Assembly (NCBI GenBank): GCA_946621745.1
Contig: CAMOOV010000003.1
Span: forward strand, 1-39,294
Direction: 5' to 3'
Length of the DNA: 39,294 bases
Source of the DNA: an uncultured Ruminococcus sp.
GTDB taxonomy: Bacteria > Bacillota > Clostridia > Oscillospirales > Ruminococcaceae
This document shows positions 22,473-30,369 of this stretch, piece after piece (position 1 is the stretch's first letter; each line of letters begins with the position of its first letter). A model generated the notes under the pieces. That model was not told the DNA's origin, made no database searches, and saw nothing but the letters and a program-made list of their open reading frames with translations. Made by a program: the position numbers and the translations under genes.

Positions 22473-22760
22473 ATGGACATTAAGGCAGAGATCGAGAAGG
22501 TAGTTGAAAAGATCACCGGAGACGGCGACCTCAAGGAGAAATTTACGAAGGATCCGGCGGGTACTGTCAAGGGCATCGTCGGCGATAAGGTTGATAAGGA
22601 TACACTGGATAAGATCATCTCGGCTGTCAAGGAAATGCTCGGCAAGGTTGATCTCGGCGGCATCGGCGAAAAGATTTCGTCTGTACTGGGCGGAAAGCTC
22701 CCGGATGCAGTGACCGGTCTGTTCGGCGGCAAGAAGGATGACGAGGAGAAGAAGGACTGA
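22473..22760 (+). CDS. small charged helical protein of unknown function
   Basis: The protein has 95 residues, rich in Lys, Asp and Gly. Residues 1-55 look like amphipathic helices (IKAEIEKVVEKI, DTLDKIISAVKEML). A Gly- and Val-rich middle (LGGIGEKISSVLGGKLPDAV) is followed by a charged tail KKDDEEKKD. It has no signal peptide and no motif that I recognise. AGGAGG lies 9 nt upstream. It shares a transcript with the YegP-like gene and ends at a clear terminator, so it is very probably real. Confidence 0.8.
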   Translation: MDIKAEIEKVVEKITGDGDLKEKFTKDPAGTVKGIVGDKVDKDTLDKIISAVKEMLGKVDLGGIGEKISSVLGGKLPDAVTGLFGGKKDDEEKKD

Positions 22761-22769
22761 TTATCTACC

Positions 22770-22801
22770 AAACGGCAGGGGAGTGACTCTGCCGTTTGTC
22801 T
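22770..22801 (+). terminator. terminator of the YegP-like operon
   Basis: AAACGGCAG (22770-22778) pairs with CTGCCGTTT (22789-22797), ten bases after the stop codon. Confidence 0.75.
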
Positions 22802-22811
22802 GTTTGTATTT

Positions 22812-22847
22812 GCAGAAAGAACGCGCCCGGTTCGCCGGACGCGTTCT
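22812..22847 (-). terminator. terminator of the lipoprotein gene
   Basis: AGAACGCGCCCGG (22818-22830) and CCGGACGCGTTCT (22835-22847) form a 13 bp stem with one mismatch and a tetraloop, followed on the minus strand by TTCTGC. Confidence 0.7.
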
Positions 22848-22861
22848 GGTTTCTTCCGCAT

Positions 22862-23473
22862 TTATCCCTGCCGGTCGAGATACATTTCATAGGCACTCTT
22901 GCCCTGATCGGCCGGATTGATGTCCACATCCTTCGTATCGGCGCGGTAGGGCGAATCAGACGGCAGCAGCGAATAAGCGAGATTATGCTGCTGCCATTCG
23001 TATGCCATATCCTCCGCAGTCCGTTCTGATTTCAAATCGGCGCCGTGGATCGGATGCTCACGCCGGAGCGCTTCGCAGATCACGGCGATATCCGCTGCAT
23101 TCGTGATAAAACAAGAATCAACGACTTTCCAGTTGTCGGGTGAATAAATCGCCTGAAATGATGCGCCCGCATAGGTAAAGGCATAATGCGTTCCCTGTCC
23201 GTCCGTATCATGCAGCGCGATATCCTCCGGTGAATTCAGCAGACTGCCGGCGGAAGCAGTGGCAGAGTTCTCCGCCGGCTGAGCAGCAGCGGAGGTTTCT
23301 GTCGGTTGTGCAGCGGTTGATCCGGCAGCGGATGGATCTTTATAGTATTCCCAGCTGCTGATGCTGCCCTCATATTTCCTGATATAGAATATATCTTCAC
23401 TACAGCCGCAGAGCAGCAGACATACCGACAGCGGAAATATAATGATTAGGCCTTTTAATGAAAATTGTTTCAT
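22862..23473 (-). CDS. lipoprotein of unknown function
   Basis: The protein has 203 residues. The signal peptide MKQFSLKGLIIIFPLSVCLL ends in a lipobox, LLCGC, with the lipidated Cys near residue 23. A Ser/Ala/Thr/Pro-rich linker (about 50-80) precedes a domain of about 120 residues that I do not recognise (YAFTYAGASFQAIYSPDNW; then VVDSCFITNAADIAVICEAL). It is probably anchored on the outer face of the membrane. I chose ATG 23473 because AAGGAG is 7 nt upstream; ATG 23479 is too close. A longer open frame extends over the divergent phosphatase gene and is not coding. Confidence 0.85.
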   Translation of the reverse strand: MKQFSLKGLIIIFPLSVCLLLCGCSEDIFYIRKYEGSISSWEYYKDPSAAGSTAAQPTETSAAAQPAENSATASAGSLLNSPEDIALHDTDGQGTHYAFTYAGASFQAIYSPDNWKVVDSCFITNAADIAVICEALRREHPIHGADLKSERTAEDMAYEWQQHNLAYSLLPSDSPYRADTKDVDINPADQGKSAYEMYLDRQG

Positions 23474-23515
23474 TTTCATTCTCCTTGTTTTTCTCGTTTC
23501 AGACAGCAAACGCCC

Positions 23516-23544
23516 TTGACGCAGCATCCGAAACCTGATAGAAT
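23516..23544 (+). promoter_or_regulatory. promoter of the DSP-like phosphatase gene
   Basis: TTGACG (23516-23521), 17 bp and TAGAAT (23539-23544), 28 nt before the start codon. Confidence 0.65.
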
Positions 23545-23572
23545 GATAGTGTGAAGAGAGAGGAGATTTCAT

Positions 23573-24043
23573 ATGAAGCGTGTAATTGTCCGCTCCGTTT
23601 ACGGTGCATTTGAATATGTCATGCAGCATTATTACTGCTTCGGGCAGCAGGAGCAGGCTGAACTGACCGACAGCTATGCCGTCATTTCCATACAGGATTC
23701 GCATACGCAGGGATTCGGGTTTCAGTTCTGCGAGAATCAGTGCTGCAAAGGGGTTCTGACGCTGCTGTTTGACGATATCGTCAAGCCGGTTGCGGGTGCG
23801 GTTTTGTTCTCGGATGAAATGGCAGAGCAGATCATTGATTTTATTGCAGCGCACCGAAATGTCGATACGCTGCTGGTGCATTGTTATGCAGGGCAGTCGC
23901 GGTCGCGGGCAGTCGGCGCATTTGCGGTCGAGATGCTCGGCGGCGACAATTCATCCTATTTCCGCGAGAGCTGTCCGAATCAGTATGTTTATGATGTACT
24001 GGAGAATGCATGGGTGATGCGCCAGCTACAGGCATTGCTATAA
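23573..24043 (+). CDS. protein-tyrosine/dual-specificity phosphatase-like protein
   Basis: The protein has 156 residues. Near residue 103, VHCYAGQSRSRAVGA contains the CX5R signature of cysteine phosphatases (Cys, then YAGQS, then Arg), preceded by the usual His. An Asp-rich strand (TLLFDDI) upstream could supply the general acid. Similar small proteins are common in gut bacteria and phages; the substrate is unknown. GAGGAG lies 8 nt before ATG 23573. It has its own promoter and is divergent from the lipoprotein gene. Confidence 0.85.
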   Translation: MKRVIVRSVYGAFEYVMQHYYCFGQQEQAELTDSYAVISIQDSHTQGFGFQFCENQCCKGVLTLLFDDIVKPVAGAVLFSDEMAEQIIDFIAAHRNVDTLLVHCYAGQSRSRAVGAFAVEMLGGDNSSYFRESCPNQYVYDVLENAWVMRQLQALL

Positions 24044-24118
24044 TTGTATTATACCATGAATATGCGATAAATGCAAGCGTGTATCTCTGCTGCCGCACTC
24101 TGAGGCTCCGGTTTCAGT

Positions 24119-25636
24119 TCAGAAATCAGGCACGGGTTCTGCCCGCCGGAATTGCCGGTGATTGAGCAGTCGCAGCAGACCGTAATACATCCCGCCGCAG
24201 CAAACAAGATACACAGCTGTCTCCGCAAGCGGATGCAAATGGAACCGTGCAAGCAAATGCTGTCCGAGTGTGCAGAGCTGCCAGCTCAGCACCAGTGCAA
24301 ACAACGGCCGGATGATGATGCGCCGCCAGACCGGTTTCAGCTCCGTCTGCCGCAGAACGAAATACAGCCGCACCGCGTTGCCTGTCAGATTGCAGGCCAT
24401 ATACGATGCCGCAATGCCGTAGAATCCGAACAGCGGTACGCAGATCAGCAGCACCGAGATCCGCACCAGATATTCCGCAAGATAATTGACTGTCGAGAAA
24501 TTATGCTTGCCGAGTCCGCGCAGGATTCCCTCCATGATGATTTCCAGATAGATCAGCGGAACGACCGGCGCCATCTGCCGCAGAACTCTGCCGGTGAATG
24601 CATCCCCGCCGAGCAATATGCCGATTTCCATGCCCGAATGCATCAAAATCAGCACAATGAACAGTGCATAGGCGATTGTCTGTTCCAGAACGCGCTCCGT
24701 CAGCACCCGGATCTGATGTTTGTCTTTTTCTGCGTTCGCACGGGAAAGCACAGGAACGATCAGTCCGGACATACAGCACTGAATCACCGACGGAAAAAAC
24801 AGTGTGGGAATAATGATCGCTTCAAATGCGCCGAACTGCGCAAGCGCATCTTCTGTGCTGTTTCCGAATTGCAGCAGTGTCAGCGGAACAAGCGCATCAT
24901 TCGTGCTGCTGAGGATTGCAACCAGCGATGCATTCCCGATGATCGGCATAATCTTTTTGAGAAAACTGCGGAATGTGAAGCTGCATACGCCGCAGTATTT
25001 GCCGTGCGGCATCCGAAATACTGCGAGGAACAATGCAGCGCTGCTCTGTCCCAGCAAGGCCGCGATTGCAAATGATGTCAGGATAGAAATTCGTCCGGCC
25101 GGGATCAGGAATACGGTACAGAAGGCCAGCGTACAAGCCCGTACACAGAATTCGATGCATTCCGAAATTGCAGGCAGATAGACACGCTGATATGCATAGC
25201 ATCTGCCTTTGAGACAGGCGAGCAGCGCAGCAGCAGGGAGTGATATGCTGAGGAATCGCACGGTATTTGCATCCGGCGCATTCTGGTGCATCAGCTTGGC
25301 CGGAAGATCTGCAAAGATACAGAGCAGTACCGCTGCCGAAATGCTCAGCCCCAGACAGAATCGCACGATATACCGGTACACTCTGTGCGGATTGCCGCCG
25401 CATCCCTGCTCTTCCGAAAGAAAGCGACTGGCTGCCGTAAATCCGCCGCCGCCGCTCAGGACTGCCGCAAGACCGTAGAATGAGCCGATCAGCGTCAGCT
25501 CTCCGACCGATGCTGCGCCGAGCTTTCGCGTCAGAAAAATATTCAGCAGCAGACCGAGTCCTTGCAGGCAGACCGAACATATGCTGAGAAAGAGTGTTTC
25601 CCGGAACAGCAATTTCTGGTTCCATGTCTCTGTCAT
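24119..25636 (-). CDS. multidrug/oligosaccharidyl-lipid/polysaccharide (MOP) superfamily flippase, SpoVB/MATE-like
   Basis: The protein has 505 residues with 12-14 predicted membrane helices. The opening pattern (LFLSICSVCLQGLGLLLNIFLTRKLGAASVGELTLIGSFYG) is typical of SpoVB/MurJ/polysaccharide export proteins. Such proteins flip lipid-linked glycans across the membrane or export small molecules; which one applies cannot be told. AGGGGTGA precedes ATG 25636. No glycosyltransferase or sporulation gene is adjacent, so context does not help. Confidence 0.85.
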   Translation of the reverse strand: MTETWNQKLLFRETLFLSICSVCLQGLGLLLNIFLTRKLGAASVGELTLIGSFYGLAAVLSGGGGFTAASRFLSEEQGCGGNPHRVYRYIVRFCLGLSISAAVLLCIFADLPAKLMHQNAPDANTVRFLSISLPAAALLACLKGRCYAYQRVYLPAISECIEFCVRACTLAFCTVFLIPAGRISILTSFAIAALLGQSSAALFLAVFRMPHGKYCGVCSFTFRSFLKKIMPIIGNASLVAILSSTNDALVPLTLLQFGNSTEDALAQFGAFEAIIIPTLFFPSVIQCCMSGLIVPVLSRANAEKDKHQIRVLTERVLEQTIAYALFIVLILMHSGMEIGILLGGDAFTGRVLRQMAPVVPLIYLEIIMEGILRGLGKHNFSTVNYLAEYLVRISVLLICVPLFGFYGIAASYMACNLTGNAVRLYFVLRQTELKPVWRRIIIRPLFALVLSWQLCTLGQHLLARFHLHPLAETAVYLVCCGGMYYGLLRLLNHRQFRRAEPVPDF

Positions 25637-25731
25637 GCGATCACCCCTGCTGACATCCTATGCGATGCAGCGGATAAACAGAACCGGAACGCCGTGCATA
25701 CAATGCATTCAAATTGATTTTCAAAAAATGC

Positions 25732-25760
25732 TTGACATTTCAAAGAAAATATGATATAAT
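25732..25760 (+). promoter_or_regulatory. promoter of the tRNA-Pro gene
   Basis: TTGACA (25732-25737), 17 bp and TATAAT (25755-25760): perfect boxes 11 bp before the mature tRNA. Confidence 0.8.
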
Positions 25761-25771
25761 CAATATGTTGT

Positions 25772-25847
25772 CTGGGTGTGGCGCAGTTGGTAGCGCGCTA
25801 CCTTGGGGTGGTAGAGGCCGCCCGTTCAAGTCGGGTCACTCAGACCA
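25772..25847 (+). tRNA. tRNA-Pro (anticodon GGG)
   Basis: A full cloverleaf of 76 nt with encoded CCA. Acceptor CTGGGTG pairs with CACTCAG (one G-U), the D arm is GCGC/GCGC, the anticodon stem CTACC/GGTAG holds the loop TTGGGGT giving anticodon GGG, and the T arm is GCCCG/CGGGT around TTCAAGT. C1-G72 is typical of tRNA-Pro. Confidence 0.95.
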
Positions 25848-25867
25848 AGCGGTTCAGTCCGCAGTAA

Positions 25868-25900
25868 AAAGCGTTCCGTCAGAAATGTCGGAACGCTTTT
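25868..25900 (+). terminator. terminator of the tRNA gene
   Basis: GCGTTCCG (25871-25878) pairs with CGGAACGC (25889-25896), flanked by A and T runs. Confidence 0.8.
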
Positions 25901-25929
25901 GCTTTCTGCATATCATTTTGCAAATGAGA

Positions 25930-25960
25930 ACCGGACGGGACATTGGATATCCCGTCCGGT
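25930..25960 (-). terminator. terminator of the flavodoxin gene
   Basis: ACCGGACGGGA (25930-25940) and TCCCGTCCGGT (25950-25960) are perfect 11 bp arms located after the flavodoxin stop codon. Confidence 0.7.
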
Positions 25961-25975
25961 TCTGCGTTCAATGTA

Positions 25976-26455
25976 TTATTGCAGCGCATTGCAGAATGCA
26001 TGGATCTTCTGCGCATTGCCGGCATCCGGCTTGGTTTTCGGATCCAGAAGCACCAGCTCTGCGGCAAGATCGCTGATCCCCAGCTCGCCTTTCAGCTTGA
26101 TGAATGCCTTATCTGCGCCGCCTGCGGTCTGACAGGCAAACGCCGCAATGCGCTTTCCTTTGAGATCGGTATTGCGGATGAAGGTGCGCAGCGGCGGCGC
26201 GATCGTGCTTGCCCAGACCGGAAATCCGAAGATGATGCAGTCATAGGCGGCGGCATCGCAGCTGTACGGCTTCAGCTCCGGCGTTTCGGACATGACAGCG
26301 CTCTTTCCGCCCCAGACAAATTTGCTGACCTTTCCGGTCGGATAGGCCTTGACCGGTTCGAGCGAGAGCAGATCAGCGCCAAGCTCCTTTGCGATCTCCT
26401 GCGCAGTCTGCGCGGTGTTCCCTTCGAGGGAATAGTAAACGATCAGTGTTTTCAT
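25976..26455 (-). CDS. flavodoxin-like protein
   Basis: The protein has 159 residues. KTLIVYYSLEGNTAQTA at the N-terminus is the FMN phosphate-binding loop of flavodoxins. FGFPVWASTIAPPLRTFI is the second FMN loop, where the Trp stacks on the ring, and FACQTAGG the third. Such proteins carry electrons or act as small NAD(P)H-dependent reductases. I chose ATG 26455, with AAAGGA 9 nt upstream; nine extra codons in the open frame cover the ribosome binding site. Confidence 0.9.
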   Translation of the reverse strand: MKTLIVYYSLEGNTAQTAQEIAKELGADLLSLEPVKAYPTGKVSKFVWGGKSAVMSETPELKPYSCDAAAYDCIIFGFPVWASTIAPPLRTFIRNTDLKGKRIAAFACQTAGGADKAFIKLKGELGISDLAAELVLLDPKTKPDAGNAQKIHAFCNALQ

Positions 26456-26538
26456 ATGCAAATTCCTTTCTGAGAGAATCACAGAAAACGGCTGCGCGGG
26501 ATCTGCTGCGCAGCCGTTCTGATATCATGACTTACGGA

Positions 26539-26904
26539 TCATGTTTCCTGCATACGCCGGACAAATGCGCGGTAGGTGCGCTCGTCGATCTCCAGCAGCG
26601 AGCGCTTGTCATCCTGAAATTTGACGGCGACCGTATAAATGCCCTTGTTCTGTGCAGCGGGCGTTGCGTGCAGCCGAACCTTCAGCAGACAGGCCGGATC
26701 GAGCGAGCCGGTCAGCAGGAGCGAATTGCCGGAGCGGATGATATCCTCCGTCATCAGCTCATAGCGGATCACATTCTCCGGCGTGAGGTATACATCCTCG
26801 ATTTTCTTCATGGTGCCGGAAATATAGGCGAGCTTTGCAGACATACAAAACACGCGGCAGCCGGAATAATCTCCTGCGATGACGATATTGCGTGCGGATG
26901 CCAA
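26539..26904 (-). CDS. small conserved-looking hypothetical protein (TTG start)
   Basis: The protein has 121 residues and is cytoplasmic. Strands such as NIVIAGDYSG, SLLLTGSLD and IYTVAVKFQDD suggest a beta-rich fold; I recognise no domain. There is no ATG near the ribosome binding site: AAGGAG is followed 10 nt later by TTG 26904, which I take as the start. A consensus promoter and an inverted repeat at its transcription start indicate a real, possibly repressed, gene. Confidence 0.65.
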   Translation of the reverse strand: MASARNIVIAGDYSGCRVFCMSAKLAYISGTMKKIEDVYLTPENVIRYELMTEDIIRSGNSLLLTGSLDPACLLKVRLHATPAAQNKGIYTVAVKFQDDKRSLLEIDERTYRAFVRRMQET

Positions 26905-26937
26905 AATGACACATCTCCTTGCTATTGGTGTAGATTG

Positions 26938-26954
26938 ACAGACATTCTGTCTGT
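26938..26954. promoter_or_regulatory. candidate operator of the small hypothetical gene
   Basis: ACAGAC (26938-26943) and GTCTGT (26949-26954) form an inverted repeat with a 5 bp centre, only four bases downstream of the -10 box, where a repressor would block initiation. Confidence 0.5.
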
Positions 26955-26958
26955 GAAT

Positions 26959-26987
26959 ATTATACCATTTTGCTGAGATTTTGTCAA
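26959..26987 (-). promoter_or_regulatory. promoter of the small hypothetical gene
   Basis: On the minus strand, TTGACA, 17 bp and TATAAT (-10 at 26959-26964). Both boxes are perfect consensus. Confidence 0.75.
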
Positions 26988-27002
26988 GCATCCTGTCAAG
27001 GA

Positions 27003-29771
27003 TTACTCATTCGGTACATCGCCCATATGCGCCATATCAAAATTCTCGCTGACCAGCTCAAAGCGGATCTCATGCATTTGCAGGCCGCTCTGCGCGAAGT
27101 ACAGGCGCATCGCCGTATAGCGCGAGAACATCGGCAGCGTATTCGAGAACGAGACCGGCTTTCCGCCCGTGCCGTTCCATGTGAATGTGCCGCTCGCCGT
27201 GCCCATGCTGAAAACGGTGACAGGGATCTGCGCAAGCTCACTCTGCTCCGAGGATGCGGTCAGCGTCATGCGGTACCAGCCCGGCCGCGCGACCTTCAGC
27301 GCAAAGGCGTAGTTCGTCCCCTTTGCCGTGGGGATATCGGTCAGCGGGAGTGTCAGCGCACGGTCAAGATCATAAAATACGACATCGGCACCGTCGTGCT
27401 CCGCATCGGCAGGCTTATTCAGCACCTCGACCGCTTCCGCATTGCCGAGCAGCCGCTGCATGGCGCGCGTCGTCATCACAAAGCGGCAGATATTTGCGGC
27501 ACAGCGCTGCAATTCCGCTCTTGTCAGCGAACCGTCCGCGAGCGCCGCCGTGATGTTGTCCTCATGCTCGGTGCAGTCCGCGCAGACCATATATACATCA
27601 TTCTGTGCGCGTACCATTGCGGCGAGATCGGCCTTGTCCGGAGCCTGTCCGCGCTCATTGATATTCGCCCACCAGTCCGTCATCAGGAAGCCGGTATAGC
27701 CCCATTCGTTCCGGATGATCTCGGTACAGAGATCGTAATTTCCGGCTGTCCAGAGCCCGTTGACGGAGCCGTAGGTCGTCATGATGGAGCGCCCTTCGCC
27801 CTCCGTGACTGCAAGCTCGAAGCCTTTCAGATAGATTTCGCGGAGCGCCCGCTCGGAGACCGCAGCATCAAGGAAATGCCGGTTTGTCTCCTGATTGTTG
27901 CCGCAGCAGTGCTTGACCGTTCCCTCGACACCGGCTCTGTGAAGTCCGCGCAGTTCGGCAATCGCGATCAGTCCTGTCAGCTTCGGATCCTCGGAGAAAT
28001 ATTCAAAGTTTCTGCCGTTGAGCGGATGCCGGTGAATATTCATACCGGGGCCGAGCAGACAGTCCACCTGATTTGCGGCCATTTCCAGACCGACGCATTC
28101 AAACAGGCGCATGATGAGCGGCAGATTGAAGGTCGCGGCGAGCAGCGTGCCGTTCGGCAGGCTGAATGCCTTTGTGCCGCAGTCAAGCCGCATTCCGGAG
28201 GGGCCGTCAGAGCAGCAGCAGGCGGGGATGCCGTATTTCTCCAGCGCATCGGTCACGCCGCCGAATGCAGATGCCGTTCCCGCCATGACGCGCGGGCTGC
28301 CCATGCCCTCGCCGCGGACGATCTGTGCAAGCTCCGTGTCGGAGAGCTGCGCAATGAACGATTCCATCGTCACATCGCCGCGCAGCACATCCGCCAGCAC
28401 GGATTTTCTGCCGTCCTTCGGCATTTCAGCAGGCAGCGCATCGAGCCGCCGCTTGGCTTCGTCAAACTGAATGCGAGGGACATCCTCCCATGCAACCGCA
28501 TAACCCTCGCCGTCTGCGGCGGGCTTCATGCGCTGAAACGCCTGCACCGGCGGCATTGCCTGTCTGCACTGCTTCACGACGATTGTTTCATCGAGAAAAC
28601 GGCTTGCGGCATACTGTGCCGAGCGGATATCCGTGCCGATATAATATTTGTATTCGCCGGCCTCGCGCACCCAGCAGTGCGGATGACCGGTCGCGCCGCT
28701 GTCATCATAGGAATCCGGCAGGAGCAGCTCCAGATTGACGGCCTCCGACTGTCCCGGTTCGAGGACATCGGTCTTATAAAAAATCATGAGCTGACGCGCC
28801 GGCTGACCGAGCCTGCCCTGCGGCGCTTCGACATAGAGCTGCACGACCTCTTTTCCGGCATAGCTGCCGGTATTTTTGACCGTGACCGGCAGATAATAGG
28901 ACTGCCGCACGCGCTGCACATCGCCCGCCGTCACGGAGAAGCTGCTGTACGAGAGGCCGAAGCCGAACGGATAGCGGACACGCTCTTTTGCGAAGGTCTC
29001 GAAATAGCGATAGCCGACATAGATATCCTCGGCATACTGATTGCATTCGGTATTATGGAACCAGCGGTCGGACGGGTAATCGCTGATCTCATAGGCGATC
29101 GTATCCGGCAGCTTGCCGCAGGGAGAGACCGCGCCGGTCAGAACGGCAGCTGCACCGGTGCCGCCGGTCATGCCGCCCTGCCAGACATACAGCACCGCAT
29201 CCGGTCTGCATTCATCCACAAAATGCATATCCATGATATTGCCGGTATTGAGCAGGACAATGACCTTTTCAAAGTGCTTTCGGCAGACGCGGAGCATCTG
29301 CATTTCGTCATCGGTCAGCAGGTAGGAGCCGGGCTCCATGCGGTTATCCTGTTCCTCTCCGGCGGTTCTGCCGATCACGACAAGAGCGCGGCGGCAGGTC
29401 TTTGCAGCCTCGGCTGCAACAGTATCGTCAAGCGGCATTTCTTTCTGCGACCACGGCTCTCCGCCCCAGCCCTCGCCGAGATCATAGGGATGCTCTGCGT
29501 CCCATTTCCGGTAGATTTCCAGCAGGGGCGCATGGACGCGGACACCCGCTTCGAGCAGACCGTCCAGAATGCCGGTGACCTTCGAGACATTGACCATGCC
29601 GCCGGAGCCGGTTCCGCTCTTGTAGTAGTGCAGCTGGATCCGCCCGAAAACGGCGATCTCCTCGTCCTTCGGAAGCGGCAGTGCGCCGTCGTTTCTGAGC
29701 ATGACAATGCCCTCTGCGGCAGCCTGCGCTGCGGTTTTCAGATATACATTCCAGTCAAGTGTACGCTTCAT
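27003..29771 (-). CDS. GH3 beta-glucosidase-type enzyme with permuted domain order
   Basis: The protein has 922 residues. The usual GH3 order is swapped: the C-terminal alpha/beta sandwich comes first (EGIVMLRNDGALPLP at about 20, then GKLPDTIAYEISDYPSD and the PFGFGLSYSSF segment), then a fibronectin III-like domain, then the TIM barrel from about 470. The barrel has GPSGMRLDCG, GPGMNIHRHPLNGRNFEYFS, GVEGTVKHCCGNNQETNR and the nucleophile Asp699 in GFLMTDWWA. This order is known from some rumen beta-glucosidases. The last 130 or so residues are an extra beta-rich tail. No signal peptide is present, so it probably hydrolyses imported oligosaccharides in the cytoplasm. The start is ATG 29771 with an AAAGGAG-type site. 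Confidence 0.92.
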   Translation of the reverse strand: MKRTLDWNVYLKTAAQAAAEGIVMLRNDGALPLPKDEEIAVFGRIQLHYYKSGTGSGGMVNVSKVTGILDGLLEAGVRVHAPLLEIYRKWDAEHPYDLGEGWGGEPWSQKEMPLDDTVAAEAAKTCRRALVVIGRTAGEEQDNRMEPGSYLLTDDEMQMLRVCRKHFEKVIVLLNTGNIMDMHFVDECRPDAVLYVWQGGMTGGTGAAAVLTGAVSPCGKLPDTIAYEISDYPSDRWFHNTECNQYAEDIYVGYRYFETFAKERVRYPFGFGLSYSSFSVTAGDVQRVRQSYYLPVTVKNTGSYAGKEVVQLYVEAPQGRLGQPARQLMIFYKTDVLEPGQSEAVNLELLLPDSYDDSGATGHPHCWVREAGEYKYYIGTDIRSAQYAASRFLDETIVVKQCRQAMPPVQAFQRMKPAADGEGYAVAWEDVPRIQFDEAKRRLDALPAEMPKDGRKSVLADVLRGDVTMESFIAQLSDTELAQIVRGEGMGSPRVMAGTASAFGGVTDALEKYGIPACCCSDGPSGMRLDCGTKAFSLPNGTLLAATFNLPLIMRLFECVGLEMAANQVDCLLGPGMNIHRHPLNGRNFEYFSEDPKLTGLIAIAELRGLHRAGVEGTVKHCCGNNQETNRHFLDAAVSERALREIYLKGFELAVTEGEGRSIMTTYGSVNGLWTAGNYDLCTEIIRNEWGYTGFLMTDWWANINERGQAPDKADLAAMVRAQNDVYMVCADCTEHEDNITAALADGSLTRAELQRCAANICRFVMTTRAMQRLLGNAEAVEVLNKPADAEHDGADVVFYDLDRALTLPLTDIPTAKGTNYAFALKVARPGWYRMTLTASSEQSELAQIPVTVFSMGTASGTFTWNGTGGKPVSFSNTLPMFSRYTAMRLYFAQSGLQMHEIRFELVSENFDMAHMGDVPNE

Positions 29772-29921
29772 ACTGATGACTCCTTTTTCATATTGAATGC
29801 GCGGACGGATAAGCGGCGCACCGTTGTCCGTATTATAGCACAGGCGCGCAAACGGAACAATCAGATTCCGCTGATTTCTGTCAGATTCTTCGCCTGAAAT
29901 ATCATGGCTTACTATGATATG

Positions 29922-30022
29922 ATTATAGCATATTATGCCGGAAAGTGCAATGGATACAACAAATTTTCATCAGTCGTTTCGCGGCCTGATATCATATTGG
30001 AGGCCGGCACTGCCGGCTTATA
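29922..30022 (-). repeat. promoter-bearing repeat pair upstream of GH3
   Basis: On the minus strand the proximal unit gives TTGCAC (29945-29950), 17 bp and TATAAT (29922-29927), followed upstream by the palindrome GCCGGCAGTGCCGGC. A second, degenerate unit begins at 30017 with TATAAG and a weak -35. This is the likely GH3 promoter. Confidence 0.7.
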
Positions 30023-30109
30023 GCATAATATGCCGAATAGTATCACCGGACTGTATCCCGTTCTGTTATTCAGTACACAGAAACAGAGAATAAAATTTGA
30101 GTGAATCCA

Positions 30110-30234
30110 TTGCACTTTTTGTACAATTATGGTATAACCGGACAGTGCCCGGCTCCAATATGAGGTCAGGCTGCGGCATGGTTCTTTATATTTTCCCCTT
30201 ATCAGTTGCACTTTTTGTACAAATATGGTATAAT
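30110..30234 (+). repeat. promoter-bearing repeat pair upstream of leuA
   Basis: The distal promoter is TTGCAC (30110-30115), 17 bp, TATAAC (30133-30138). It runs straight into the palindrome CCGGACAGTGCCCGG. The proximal promoter is TTGCAC (30206-30211), 17 bp, TATAAT (30229-30234), 96 bp downstream. It should drive the leuACDB operon, with a leader of about 130 nt that contains GC-rich inverted repeats but no T-box motif that I recognise. Confidence 0.75.
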
Positions 30235-30369
30235 TAGAGCATACCGCACAGTGTACGGCTATGCCGCAGCCGCCGTTTCCGTCTGTACGGGGAGGGCGGT
30301 TTCTGCTTGCGGAGAATGATCGGTGCGGCCGTGCTAAGGCCGGTCGTCAGATATAAAGGAGAAATACAT

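Noticed and set aside
23474-23881. N-terminal extension of the lipoprotein frame
   Set aside because: It overlaps the phosphatase gene on the other strand and would place the signal peptide in the middle of the protein.
26970-29897. Open frame of 975 codons on the plus strand
   Set aside because: It mirrors the GH3 gene. The GH3 reading has complete motifs; this frame has none and no start signal.
30235-30369. T-box leader for leucine control of leuA
   Set aside because: I find no GGGTGGNACCGCG-type antiterminator segment and no specifier-loop arrangement; only GC-rich inverted repeats are present.
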